From Macrostomum hystrix (taxonomy: Eukaryota; Platyhelminthes; Macrostomidae): 64,000 nt of DNA. The notes under the pieces were generated by a model. The model saw nothing but the letters and a program-made list of their open reading frames with translations. It had not been told where the DNA came from and made no database searches. Shown here in pieces: positions 18,480 through 30,415 of this stretch. Position 1 is the first letter of the stretch. Each line of letters starts with the position of its first letter. The stretch spans positions 4,511,001 through 4,575,000 of the forward strand of contig CATNEN010000030.1 of the NCBI GenBank assembly GCA_950097015.1, in the 5' to 3' direction. The position numbers and the translations under genes are program-made.

Positions 18480-19060
18480 TGTTCGGCTGACCTGTCTAGC
18501 TGCTACACCACCTAAAAAATGTCGGCGCATCTGCTGTCGGCGAGTCGCTGGTCAAGCGTCTGCGCATGATAGCTGAGCAGTTCGCCTCCATCGACTGTCA
18601 CCGATGCACTGCTGTGGATTTCGCTTGGCCACTCGGGCACGTGCGATGTATGAGCTCCGCGCCGGTGTGTCATTTCGGGACCCACCAGCACTCGCCGGCT
18701 ACGAAGACGCACTGCGCGACAAGGCTGAGCTGCACCGACCACCGTCCGCCTCAAGCGCCGGACTAACTGTGGCAGCTGGCGGAAGCGAGCTCGTGAGCAA
18801 CTGTAGAGATCTCGGCGAGAAGCCGACCCCATTGGAGCCTTAACGTGGCCGCGGCCTCACCAATACACATCTCCAACGCACGTCTGTGGGGACAGACATG
18901 CATCACCAGGCACGGCGCCGAGCTCGTTTACTCCGATGACGTTGACGTGGCAGAATTTCGGGTGCGAGCACGACAGCGCGGCCTTCGTGGTTACGCTAAG
19001 GGAGTGCAATGTCCGACCGTTTTAATAGTCGTATTTGGACCCACCGCTCGTAAGTTTTAA
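18480..19060. other. GC-rich island of unknown nature, perhaps a decayed retrogene or transposon
   Basis: Composition jumps sharply against the AT-rich flanks. Open frames exist on both strands. Plus-strand segments look protein-like but change frame, for example SLVKRLRMIAEQFASID near 18549-18600, SFRDPPALAGYEDALRDKAE near 18670-18730 and ELVYSDDVDVAEFRVRARQ near 18920-18980. I do not recognise the family. The frame changes suggest a pseudogene or element remnant rather than a working exon set. Confidence 0.35.
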
Positions 19061-20838
19061 TATTTTTTCGTCTTACGAAATATATTCCACAGCAACAATG
19101 AAAACATAAATAAAATAGTTTATGTAAGTAATCATATCAGTTTTTTGGTAATTCTTTAAAATTATTTTCTCTTTAAATTTACCTTGAAGACCTTTCATCT
19201 ACATATTGCTATGCTCGTACAAAAAAGGATAAATATTAAAAAATACTATTACAAACTCATTCGTATACATCTTAATAAAGTCGTTTAAATATAGCTCGTA
19301 AATATCAGTTCAATCTGCAGTTTCAACTGCACTAGCCGAAGCCAAAATGCGACCCGCGTTTCCGACCTGCATCGATTAGTGTACTCTACTTTTATTATAA
19401 TTTACGACCCAATGCATTATTTTATACGTGTACGTACTCAGGTACTTGAAAGGACTGTGCTTTTTAATTTTTCCCAATAGCCATTATCACTAAGTTCTGA
19501 ATTTAGATTTTGAATAGTTTATAACTACGACATAACTCAAGGAGTAAATAGTCGAGCCGAAATGGCAGTCATTTGAAATGCGATTTTGGATCATAAAAAG
19601 CTGCTGGTACAATCACAGACAATAAAAACTCCGGCTGCGGGATCTAGGAAATCGCGAGAAACGACAACGCGAAGTTTTTGAATAATTATTGCTATTTATT
19701 ATTACCAGTACAAATGATTATTCGATCTTGCTAAACCAGGTCAGTAAAAACTATTATATATAAATAACTGCGGTCTAATTTTAATAAGCTTGGAAACAAG
19801 TTGTTAGACATATTTGTATAATATGACAAGCTAAAGAGCTATAAATAACCAATTTTTACAATAAATAAATTAGAAGAGCACAAAACGTCTATAAAAAATA
19901 CAGTTTTGTAAGTTTGTCATATTCTATACGCAGTTGTACAACACTCAGTAGCGAAATATGAAATTTAACTGATTTTCGCTTATAGTCTAGAGAAAATGTA
20001 AATATTAAGTTGAATTTTTTGCCTTAGATCTGTTTGGCCATTGCCGAGTATTGAAAATAAAAATAGATGAATCGAAAACGACAAAAATTAAACGATTGCA
20101 CAGAATGTAACTGATACAAATTTCAGTAGTAAATTGTGTAAAACGGCACAAAACAAGATCTAAAATAATAAATGAGGTATAAACACGGAGATATCAGTTA
20201 TTAGTGAGATTGCAAGAAAGCATTAACAAATTCGAAAGCTATCTGAAGCTGAAGAGAAAATTAAAAAATTCAACTAAAACGCAAGCGGTATTAGCATAAT
20301 AAATCATTGCATAGCCATATAAAATTCGGTCGATAGCCTACAGCAAATTAAAAATCAAAAGGTAAACCACTATGCCACTTTCAGGCGCCGCCGAAATGAA
20401 AATTCAATCCCAGTAAGACCCACATAAAGGGGATGTCAACTTAATGCTGGTGGACCCTGGTCCCATTACCCAGGGTACCCTGGGTCGACAGGATCGACCA
20501 GCTACTGATTTCAGTAGGTTCGGTTCGACGATTGACCAGCTCGGGCTCCATTCTAGAGCCTCGAGTTGACACGAAATCATTATTTTATTCAGTTTATCCA
20601 CCAGGTTACTATAGGAAGGACCGGGCGACATATCTTGGCGGTTTGGTTTGATAATAGAGCCTTAAACTAAAATACCCATTGTGAGAACTAGCTAACACCT
20701 GGATTAAGTTTAGCACAATTCCTTTAATATTTTGTTTCGCCATCGTCTTGCAGCCGACGCATTCTTAACAGTAACTAAAAAATCCTGAACAAGGGCTACA
20801 TTTTCCGTTCTATCCGATTAAACAACTTTCAGAATCAC
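19061..20838. other. AT-rich spacer with a perfect 18-bp palindrome
   Basis: No gene seen. At 20468-20485 lies ACCCAGGGTACCCTGGGT, a perfect palindrome inside a locally GC-rich patch (20430-20570) that repeats CCCTGG/CCAGGG words. Confidence 0.5.
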
Positions 20839-20839
20839 A

Positions 20840-21225
20840 AAAATAGGCATCGTCGAGATATTAAACCATTATTGTCGAGTGTCTGCTGGATAAACTAAAC
20901 AAATAGGCATAACTTTTCCGCTCACAAATTTTCATAAAAGAACCATTTCGACGATTATTTTTGATTATATTGCATTGATAATATTGTTACGAGTAATTAT
21001 TATATTATTGAACCAATATAGATTCGCCATAAAGGTTTATACAGAGCTATTTTAGATGTCCTTGACAACAGAGTCTGCGACGAGAATTGCTGAATATCTC
21101 GACGATGATGACGTCAGACGGCTTAAAAAATTGTTTATAGTTAGGATCAGAAAATGTGATCGATTTGGTATCGTGAAGTGCAGTGGGTGTTTAAAATTCT
21201 AATGTGGTCTCTTCCCCAGGGTAAA
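20840..21225 (+). mobile_element. Dispersed foldback-type repeat, copy 1
   Basis: Shares several blocks in the same order with sequences at 55245-55685 and 56810-57300 and, inverted, at 49060-49615: a GGCATCGTCGAGATATT block, CTCACAAATTTTCAT, TTTATACAGAGC, CCTTGACAACAG, then GAATTGCTGAATATCTCGAC and GATGACGTCAGACGG. The first and later blocks are inverted copies of each other (GCATCGTCGA...TCGACGATG), giving foldback potential. No coding capacity. Confidence 0.7.
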
Positions 21226-21376
21226 AAATAGCGTGGTATTTCAACTACTAATGCTACAGTAGTGATAAAAATGTACTAAATATTAAAGAAATTTATATCG
21301 AGTTACACAAATAGACAAAAGCATGCCAAATTATATGAACGATACGGGAACAAAAAGCATCACAGACAACACACAT

Positions 21377-22078
21377 TCACTCTCGGCCAGGATAGGCAGG
21401 CGGCGGCCAGTTGGGCGGTGGAGCACCACCGGCCTGAGGAAGAGGCGGCTGATAAGTCGGGTAGGGCGGAGCTTCGCCAGTCATGGCCGGCATGGCGGGA
21501 GGGTAAGGAGCGACACTATAGTTATAGTCGGCTGGCTGGTTAGCCTGCTGCATTGGATAAGCGGGTGCAGCGCCGTCGTTAGATTTAAAGGCCAGCGGAT
21601 CCTGCGAGGGGACCGGCTGTGGCTGATGCGGGCCGCGACGACTGCGAAATTTGCAATAGAGAATCAGGCCGAAACAGGAGCACAGGAAAAGAATAGCCAG
21701 CACACAGACCACGGCGATGACCGCTACGGAGGCGCCGGTAGCCAGCACGCCGTATTGTCGGTAAAACTGCTCTTCATCGCAGCAGTACTGCATTTCGGCT
21801 GGTCCGCAGCAGTACTTTCTGTCGTCCCAGCGGATAATATAGTTGTAATCTTTCGGGCAGACAAAGTATTGATAGCGTACAGTCATATTACGCTCATCTA
21901 AGCCGGTTAAGTTGCCACGACAGATGGCGAAGTCGTCATTGTAACGATAGCGGCCGCCAAAATGAAAATTCGGTCTCAGCTTGTACGCAATGTAAACAGA
22001 GCCGGCGGCTAGCAGAAGTTTCTTTTTGTCCATGCCGAGACCACTGAAAAGCGCCAGATAGCTTACTGAACTCATCAT
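21377..22078 (-). CDS. Shisa-family-like type I membrane protein, apparently intronless
   Basis: A continuous 233-codon frame. The ectodomain has the Shisa-type cysteine pattern: AIC, then YFVC, then KYCCGPAEMQYCCDEEQ. It carries two NxT sites (NLT, NMT). One transmembrane helix follows (VLATGASVAVIAVVCVLAIL and on), with cysteines at its cytoplasmic end, a basic stop-transfer KFRSRRG and a long Pro/Tyr/Gln-rich tail containing PPPAY, a PPxY WW ligand. Family members act in membrane trafficking or receptor maturation, often through such PY motifs. The start is uncertain: methionines at 22078 and 22033 are both possible, and the hydrophobic MDKKKLLLAAGSVYIAY favours the second as a signal peptide. 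It lies 5 kb from the similar single-span gene at 16082, on the same strand. Confidence 0.72.
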   Translation of the reverse strand: MMSSVSYLALFSGLGMDKKKLLLAAGSVYIAYKLRPNFHFGGRYRYNDDFAICRGNLTGLDERNMTVRYQYFVCPKDYNYIIRWDDRKYCCGPAEMQYCCDEEQFYRQYGVLATGASVAVIAVVCVLAILFLCSCFGLILYCKFRSRRGPHQPQPVPSQDPLAFKSNDGAAPAYPMQQANQPADYNYSVAPYPPAMPAMTGEAPPYPTYQPPLPQAGGAPPPNWPPPAYPGRE

Positions 22079-25000
22079 TAGAGACCCATGAAGTTTCTAT
22101 GCAACTGGACCCGTATTCTGCTATCGCATGCATGTATGATGAGAACCCTGGGGACCTTGGTGGACCCACATTTCTGTTGACTACACGCACATATTGCTCG
22201 TATTTTGCTATCAACTGAAAGCTGTCAAGTGATATTTGTCCGATCGCAACTTGCGTGTGTTGTTCTTAGATTATTGAAAAAGAATGGCAAAGTAACTAAT
22301 AAAAACTAACTTGAGGTTTGCTTGCGGCGCGAGAGAGGTGTTTGAGCCGTCGGAGAAGCTTCTCAGTCGTTAGAGAAGCAGTTGAGTCGGAAACGAGGCG
22401 ATTTCAATGTCAGCACATTATAATTCCGGTAACCACGCTATGTGCAATTGCATTATTATTATTACATTTACTCATGTAAATGACATTGCGATTGTGGCTG
22501 GTACTGGTACCAGCTCGAAGGCTCGTATTTTTAAATACAGCACCTTACCCTTTTCTATACATGACACCAGGCGCCATATTGTAGCTGGACGTCCGAAATG
22601 AGCTTCTATAGGATGGAGCACGGTAGGAGAACCTAGAGCTAGAGGACCGGAAGGCACTGCGGGCCCTTATAGAGGAGCAGTCTGTGGGATAGAAAGAAAA
22701 GATCAAACGCCTTAGGGAATGACAGTTTATCAGCAATCGAAAGCCCTGTGTATGTTAAAATCATGAGCTTCTCGAATACAGTCAACTGGTATCACAGCAA
22801 CTGAAAGGCTTGAAATAGAATGTTGCATGCAAGTGTACCAAATTGAGCAGAGACTATATATATTATACATTTCGATACTGTTCTCCTGCAGTTCATTGTA
22901 AAAGCTGTTCAAAGCAAATAAACAGTGCTTGTGTTACTTTATATTTTATAGTTTAAAATTTAAAAGTTTATAATGACAATAGTTAGTTTCTTAAACAGTA
23001 TTAAGTGGTATTAAATGCTGTAGTAGTGTTGCACCCACTACAGAAAGTTGCTGAATGTGTGACCTCACAGAACAGTTGGCACCATAGAAATACCTCAATG
23101 TGCATGTCAAAAAGAGACATGGACATGCCATGCATTGCACCCAAATGTCACATCGTGTTTCAATATTTAAAGCTAATCCCTTCCCTTTGCCCTTGCCTTT
23201 GATTTTATCACCCCCAAACCTTTATTCCATAGACTATTATTCCATGTCATGCCATGTCACTTTAACACAACTGTGCCATGTAAACCCATGATTTCAAACA
23301 GAAAATAAGTAAATGTGTGAAACTAGGAAATAGCCAGAAATTGGCAAATTTTGGATACAAATTTAGGCAGGGCCTAAAAGTTACCAAGGGTAGCTATGGT
23401 AACAGCTAAGGGATTATAGAACATACATTTTATGAATTTTCCTATATAGCAGAAACTTTTTTCAAAACCAAAAGCCTATAAAAGTACTAAAACAAATAGT
23501 TTTTTTGCTTTTCATACATTTAAACAATAATACAATCACAAAAAGTATAAAATGCTAACAAATGCCCTATAAATGTTTTGTTTCTTTTCAAGTTATATAG
23601 CTCAATAGTACACACTAGATGTAATCTAGACTATATATATTTAGGTACATTTAAGAAGCATTTCTCTTACCTCATTTTCCCATTATTTTGCTATTTATGT
23701 TAGGGGCTTCTATGTCAAAATGGTAACACATCAAAATGGTCACAAATAAGAAAAAAGCTTGTATTTTAATCATTTAATAATCCTAATTATGCATATATTA
23801 TGAAGTTTAGTTGCAATGCATTACTTACCATAAACACAAATTATAAGAATAAGGATGGCTAAGTACCATTGGTACTGGCATAGGAAATTCATTTTTGTCA
23901 TTTTTGCTCTAGGAAAATAAGCACAAACTAATGGCTTTAGAGGTAAAAGAAGAGTGAGGCTTTTGTAGCTCTATTGTATAGAATGACTACACAATGCACA
24001 TATGAGGCTTTATTCCAGCTTTTTTTATATTAAGTTATAACTTGAAAAGGTCGAAATTCACTAAATTTTGTACCAGAGACAATCCAATCTTATATCATAC
24101 GAAGAATAATTACTTTTATCTTGTTGTGTACAATACTGCACCAGTGAACTGTAGGGACAAACTCAAGTTGAAAAATGAAATGTTGCTAAAAATTGCAGGT
24201 ATTAGGTTTAGGTTGACAGATTTATAAGCAGTTAGATTCTATATTAGAGAGAGAATAACAGTTAAGAAACCCAGTTTCGTAGTTTTTGTCTTATTTTATT
24301 AAACCTGATTGATTTCTGCGAAATGCGAAAACGCATTTTTAAATGTGTAACTAGTAAAATTATTCGCTGCGCACTCAATGCAAGCCTTTCATCAAGTAAA
24401 GGTCAACGTTTCACTGTTTAAGTAAATTTAATCAAGTTTCATAAATTAAAATAACAAACAAACATGTTTTTACCTAATACAAACCTTTAAAATTGTTGTG
24501 TCACAAACCTATAATTGACAGGGTCCAATAGACAATAGTTATGTGAATTAAAAATGTTATGAAAAATACGCAATAAAAAAAGTTATTTTGTAATTTAAGA
24601 AGTTTTGAGATTACATATGCATCCTGAGTATTTGGGAACTCGCCATGCGAGTTCCAGTGGGTGCCGGCCATACTGCCAGCCCATGAAATGGCCGGAATTC
24701 CTGGCGCTTATACAGGCAAACAGATCCAGCCGTGTCTCAGCTAATCTATATGCACAGCGCTAACAGTGCCCGGAGACTGCATGCGCGGCGAGTATGAAAC
24801 TTTCTATCACGCCCCCGAGTAGGCGCTAGACGAATGGCACTGCTGGCCGGCACCGACCTCGACCGCCTCCTTCGGGAACCAGAAATCTAACTGTATCTAA
24901 CTTATCTCGGCGCCGCCGCGCCACTAACGGTGAGCTGAAGAAAAGGAAGAAGAAGTTGGACCCCGAAATCAGCAATCCATGTGACTTAATGTGTGAGCGC

Positions 25001-25880
25001 ATAAAAAGTTGACTCCGTTTGCTGAAATCTTCTGCTTGTTAATTTCGATCCCGTCATGGGTTTTGTGATGAATGTCATTTCAAAATCCCTAGTGACAGCC
25101 AGCCTTTATCATCACGACATTCCTGACATTCCTGATCCCCAAAATGACAGTCTTAAGCATTAACGGGATAATTAATGTTTCTAGATCCTCCATTTCGACT
25201 TCGAGTCCTCGATTTCTCGCACAAATTGAATCTTCAGTAAAAAATCTGGTCGTTGATTGCGCAGGACAAAAACAGAATTCTTAAGAGATTTGATTCTGCA
25301 ACAATTGAGCAAGGACTGGTTAACGTCTTGACATAACATTTTCTAGTTTTCTTGGAGTTTATGAAGGCTACACAAATCAATTCACTTTCTACTCTATAAT
25401 GTATGCTTTTTTTCTCAGCTCGTATTTTCTTAGAGCTGGCGCCTGGGCTGGCAGAAGGCTGCCGGGTTGTCTGTGAAGGAGGGTAATTAGCAAAAAGAGC
25501 TCTTATTAAAAAGCACAATCGAAGGTAATTTTGAGGTTTTAATAGGCCAGCATTTTTTATATATTATTTTGAACTTTTACTTGTTAAAATCTGGATTTTC
25601 TGTGATTTCCGTGGGGACAACCATAGTTGTGGACTGTCGATTTTGCGTCTTTCGCGTTCTTCTGAAAAAAGCCATGATAAGTCAGTTTTTTGGGCCAAAC
25701 ATGCATGCTTCAAACTGAGAACAGGCTCGCTAAAATGTCTAAGTTTGAAGCAGCTTGCAGATAAAGAACGATTATTCAAACACATTAGGCGTCACCCATA
25801 TCATGGTCAGTACGTGTTTTCCCACTTTCGGTCAGTTGCTGGCATGATAATATACCTGCTGTACGCTTTGTTTCTATATA
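22079..25880. other. AT-rich spacer with a GC-rich patch, no gene called
   Basis: No exon set recognised. Positions 22300-22420 and 24630-24960 are GC-richer. The latter starts with a short perfect hairpin (GGAACTCGC/CAT/GCGAGTTCC at 24635-24655) and could be an element relic. The remainder is low-complexity AT-rich DNA. Confidence 0.45.
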
Positions 25881-25883
25881 GAG

Positions 25884-26338
25884 GTGCCTATAGGTGTCAG
25901 CTGTGTACGTAGCGCGATGAAAACTGCCTGGGTAAAGCCTGTTAGCTTTAGAAGAAAGCAGCGTGAAGCTGGTGTAACACAGAAGTCGAATCCTGCCCCA
26001 GACTGTGGAAGGACGTGCACAAACGCAGTGAGGGCCTTGCTGCGCAACCATTGGCTGCAATTCGGTCAGCCGGCTAGGGAGAAACTACGATATAACGAGG
26101 CTGGTATGATGCTCTCATGTTGTTGGTTCACACCATATTGGGGCTACAGCGTACAAACAACTGAAAGTCGCAATGTTCTCAGCCGCTTCACGGCCTACTT
26201 TCAATTTGCCGTGCACCACTTGAGGAACTCCCGGCACAAGCTTGTGGTAAGTGCTGAGTTGAATTTCTGCAATCTGATGGCTATGCGGACATCAGTGCAA
26301 AGCTATTGTCTGCATTATTCTGCTTTTACTACGTTATA
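25884..26338 (+). other. Unassigned open frame overlapping tRNA-like sequence
   Basis: A 151-codon plus-strand frame. Its first part contains GAAGTCGAATCCTGCCCC (about 25985), which looks like a tRNA box B, so this half may be SINE-derived. The later part includes WFTPYWGYSVQTTESRN and a possible 5' splice site (CTTGTG/GTAAGT at about 26248). I do not recognise the protein, and the antisense strand is also open. Evidence for a real gene is weak. Confidence 0.2.
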
Positions 26339-26938
26339 ATCGGGCCAAATATGGTCACTTGCTAACGTTATTTGCCAGCTGGAAAGTTAATCGACTGACG
26401 TTAGCATGCCGCGTTCACAGCAACATGCTTACCCGGCGTCATTAGCCGGTAGAAATTTGCCTTTTTACTGTTTATACTTTCGAATTAAAAAATTCGCGAC
26501 AGTTAATGAGTTAGGAAATATGTACACATAAAATTTAACAAAATGAGCAATCACCAGACTAAAGCCATGCTGACAACATGCCGCTTAGTCCTTCAGAGCA
26601 AACTCCCCATGTCGCTCGTTTTTGGCAGATTCCTTCAGGCAGTGAGTCTCCGCTCCCTCAGAAGGAAAGACTCATAAAGAGACAGGATAATTTTTGCTCC
26701 CAATTGTCCACCAATCTGTCCTAGTTCACAGATGAAATCCACCTCGCTACGTATTTCTGGTTCACCTGGTCGTGGCAACGATTTGCCTGTGACAGATTTT
26801 TATAGACCATCCTTGGTCAAGTCTACTCGTGGTTTAGTACAAAATCTGCTTGGCAGACCAGTGCTTGGCCGACGTCTTTTTGATAAACGTCGCCGGGTAA
26901 ACGTCGCCAGCTATGCAAACGTCATAGAGTATGGAGAG

Positions 26939-27304
26939 GTGAGTGGAAGAGCGTTAAATGCGTTTGCGTCTCGCACAATGATCCCTAAACTCGATTCTGC
27001 GGCGAGGCCGCATTCGTTTGGGGCGCAGCCGCGGAGAGAAGGCTTGGATGCTTGTCGTGCAATTCACGCCCTTGGAGGCCAACCTGCTATGCAAAGCGTG
27101 AGAGTGTACACTGCCTCTCGATGAGAAAGTCAGGGAAGATGTACACACCTGTGTGAGCGTGTCCCTTCGTACTGTATCAGTGCGCGTGTGTGCTCAGGAG
27201 TTAGCGGTAGAATTGCCTCCTCGTTGGTCAACAAATGATTTTGTATAGTGCAAAATAATAGTAGTTTTATTATTATTATGAGCTCACTATTATTATTATT
27301 ATAT
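26939..27304 (+). mobile_element. tRNA-derived SINE, family A, copy 2 (near full length)
   Basis: The head GTGAGTGGAAGAGCGTTAAA is followed by a box B-like AACTCGATTCTGCGG, the body GGGGCGCAGCCGCGGAGAGA, GTGCAATTCACGCCCTTGGA, CACTGCCTCTCGATGAGAAA, GATGTACACACCTGTGTGAG, AGAATTGCCTCCTCG and a (TTA)n tail. It matches the inverted copy at 38262-37975 along its whole length and is longer than the copy at 6360. Confidence 0.85.
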
Positions 27305-29976
27305 ACGAGCGCCAAGTATTTAGGGGATTAAGCGTACCTACTGAGCCTAAAAGATCCAGCACTGTTCAACCCTTGCGAGGTTGCCCGCTCAACTCGGGAA
27401 CCATGCAGTTTATTGTTTAAAAATGTAATACACGTCCGTATAAATAGCAAAGCTTATTAAGCTTTAGTTTTATAAAGCCAAGTTTTATTGCCACCAATTT
27501 GTGTGGCATATGCTTTATTCCCTATTTATGAGTAAAACACAGCTTCCATATCAAGCGCAGGCACTTTACTAACATGACCATAATGACCTCAGGGTGGCTG
27601 GTGGGATGGTGCGATAAAAGCTACGTGGTTATGCTCATTAGCTACGTTTATATATAGTGCTCAAATTAGTGTCTTTATTGCTCACTTTGTCACTGAAAGC
27701 AGGTATTCGCGCAATCGTTTTTTATTTCAATGCCAGACTAACAATCCTTTCGATGCCTGACTGCAATGTGCTGGACTATCTAATGCAATTCTCCATCCAG
27801 TCAAATAGGACGTCAATATCAATTTAACTGATTGGCATATCTAATGTGCTGTTTGATCATGGGCTGTTATGATTGAATACGAAAATAGCAATTTCCTTTG
27901 CAAACAGGAAAATTAGAGAACTACAAGTTTGTATTGAAGCGCAGCTGTTAAATCCCTAGCAGCAATTGTCTGTCTCAGGTGCTGTTTCCTGGTCGACAGT
28001 CGATCAGGTGATTAAGCAACGTCGCCAGCTGGCCCTGATCAGACATTTTCACACAGGAGCTGCAGCTGCGACTCGCTCTTTTTTACCAGGGATTTAGCCT
28101 AGAAGAGGAAATCCGCAAGTGAATCTATGCTTTTTGGACCGAGTTTTGTTGCTCTGTCACTGGCAGATGTCCATATAGTGTAGCAAATAGAAAGTTTATA
28201 ACTAGTGATAGAACTATTGGATTCGTGGTATATGCATGCAGTTGAAAAAATACGGAATACTTCAGGCTTGACGACAAGTATCAAGATCAGAGCACACAGG
28301 TGTTCAATAAGCAGTCAAACTGGCGTTGGTTGACAATTGAAGTGGATGCTAGTTCTGCAAAGAATAAAGCACTTCTCAGTCCATTAGAAAGACTCAGTGG
28401 CTATTAGCTGCAGGAAAGAAGCCAAGAAATAGCTTTATTGATCAGCTCTCTGTCAGCCTTTCTTCATCAGGCATTACCCAGGCGCTGCGACCCGAAAGAG
28501 CAGAAGGCCCATCCTTCTGTGGCCTCCTTTCTCTCGCGGTTAGGCCAAGGAAATTGAAGCCCGCAGGCGGCGGTGTCAAAAAAAATTAAGTGGCCTCGAA
28601 GCGAGGTCGGAAGTGCACCAGGAGCAATTACGGGGACTTTGGCGCGAGGCGCGGGCGTGCAACGGAGAGCTAATTACATAGCAGGAAGAAGCGAACTCCG
28701 TGCTGCTGTTTTAAGTGGCTGAGAAAGTCGCCGATTCCTTCTCAGCTAATTAGTTTACTTTTGGTTAATTTGGTTTATTTGCAGCTGCAGAATCAAGTGG
28801 GGCACCTCTTGATCTCATTCCGACATCACATTAAGTCACTTTCTGGGCTTCATGTTTAGCTCAGTCAGTTTACTTGACTGGGTTGTAAAAATGACAATGA
28901 ATTCTTGATGAATCGATTGATTGAATAATTTATTGGGACATTGATGCTGCATTTTTTTCATTTACTAATGCAGCATTCAGCTATTGATTTAACAATTAAA
29001 AAAACAAAAAAAACTGAACTATGCAAGAGGGCTCTGTACTTTAGTATTACGCGCATCTTAAAAGCGAAATCGAAGGTTTTCGCGGTTTAAACTGATCCCA
29101 GCATTCGCTCTGAACAGGAGCTGTTGGTATCTAAGCAGAGCATTCGTCTGCATCGGCCCCAGCCCACAGAGCCCTCTAAGTGGCTGTTTGGTGCAAGGTG
29201 CCGGATCCTATGTGCCTTGCTTCCGCAGCCAGTTCAGCTGCCGCCGTTCTTCCTTCCCCTTCGCTGATACCTAATTATCCTCGCACTTTGCCCCAGGCTT
29301 ACCAGTAAAAGTCTAGGCAGTCCAACGATAAGAGGAGGATGAGAGGGGTGGACTGAGAGGGGTCGCTGCATCTCTCACATTTGCTGCGTGCAATTTACTT
29401 AATAAGTAAATAAGCTATGAAAATTTTGTCCTGGACGCAACACATCGCTTGTTGCGAAAATTGTAACACACGCAATGAACATTGTCGACTGTATCACTAA
29501 ACACTATAGCTGGAAAAACACCCCTCTCTTAGCTATGCCATCTTTGAGCCTTTTGTTTTTGTGCTATTATCCCTATCAAGAAAAAACAAATTATGTAAAT
29601 CAAAGCCAATTTACATCAGATACAGGGCTGAACCACAAAATACACTACAGACAGTCTCGAAAGTCTACTAAAAGTAGCGAGTAGCGAATGGATACGCAAT
29701 TTTCTTTTCATGTCGTCTCGTGTAATAAAATTACAATAGGTGTTTAAATTTAATTTCACCCGCAGAAAAAACTGCTTTTCTGTTTCGTAGACGAAGTTCG
29801 CCAGGTAATCGGAAACAGCACTAAACTGGGCATCTCAAAGCGAAGTTCGAATTCCTACATCAATACAGTAAAATTTGTTCACAAGGCTAGAGTCAAGAGT
29901 CAAGGCTAGAACTGCACACACAGCCAATAGCTCTATAGTGCTCCGCAGGACAGAATAAAGCAGTGACAGCAGACCA
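27305..29976. other. Spacer upstream of the KCNQ region, no gene seen
   Basis: Open frames are short and motif-free. A GC-richer stretch at 28440-28720 and another at 29100-29380 do not resolve into exons. One or both could be regulatory DNA of KCNQ, but nothing in the sequence proves it. Confidence 0.4.
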
Positions 29977-30415
29977 ATGTCCTCGCGGGGGCCCACTGCC
30001 CAGGACAGGCATCTCAGGCTGAGGGGCCTGGGACAGAGGCGCCAGCCAATGAAGCAGCTCGGGCGCTGCACCGATAAAGCGGAGCCGCCGCAAGCCTGCT
30101 TGGAAGGTGCGAAGGCCGAGGGCGCCCTGGCCATTGGGGAGACTGAAATCTTCGCCACTCAAGCCTCGGCTCAGTTAAATCCCTTGAGCAACTATGAGAC
30201 TCCTGGCACACTCGCTAATCGAACAGCGACAACCCCGGTCTCCGCCACACCCGACACCTACCTGCCAGTCTCACCGTCATCCGACGCGCTGACTCAGTCA
30301 ACGTCTGACGAGCTCTCGCCTGTGCGCGAACTCGGGACAGCCCGCGCCCTGTCGAGCGTCTCAGAGGCTTCCGTCGATCGGCTGAGGAAAGTGGACTTCG
30401 CAGCGGTCATGTCGG
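29977..30415 (+). CDS. Candidate extra 5' exon of KCNQ (long N-terminus isoform)
   Basis: An open, GC-rich frame starts at ATG 29977 and encodes a Ser/Thr/Pro-rich low-complexity segment (TPVSATPDTYLPVSPSSDAL, SVSEASVDRLRKVDFAAVMS). It ends at a good donor (TCGG/GTGAGC, intron from 30416) that leaves one base of a codon. A splice site at 35343 (CCATTTCCGAACAG) would accept exactly that phase and join into the KCNQ first exon as ...[11 protein letters not shown].... The distance (4.9 kb) and phase match are suggestive only; the downstream exon has its own ATG and does not need it. A separate small gene is the alternative. Confidence 0.4.

Noticed and set aside
26939..26945. KCNQ 5' exon ending at 26938
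   Set aside because: It depended on the SINE-derived donor, and no phase-compatible downstream exon was found.
26732..27124. 130-codon plus-strand frame with an apparent GAG/GTGAGT splice donor at 26938
   Set aside because: The 'donor' is the conserved first bases of a family A SINE (GTGAGTGG...), also seen in the other SINE copies; the downstream half of the frame is SINE sequence.
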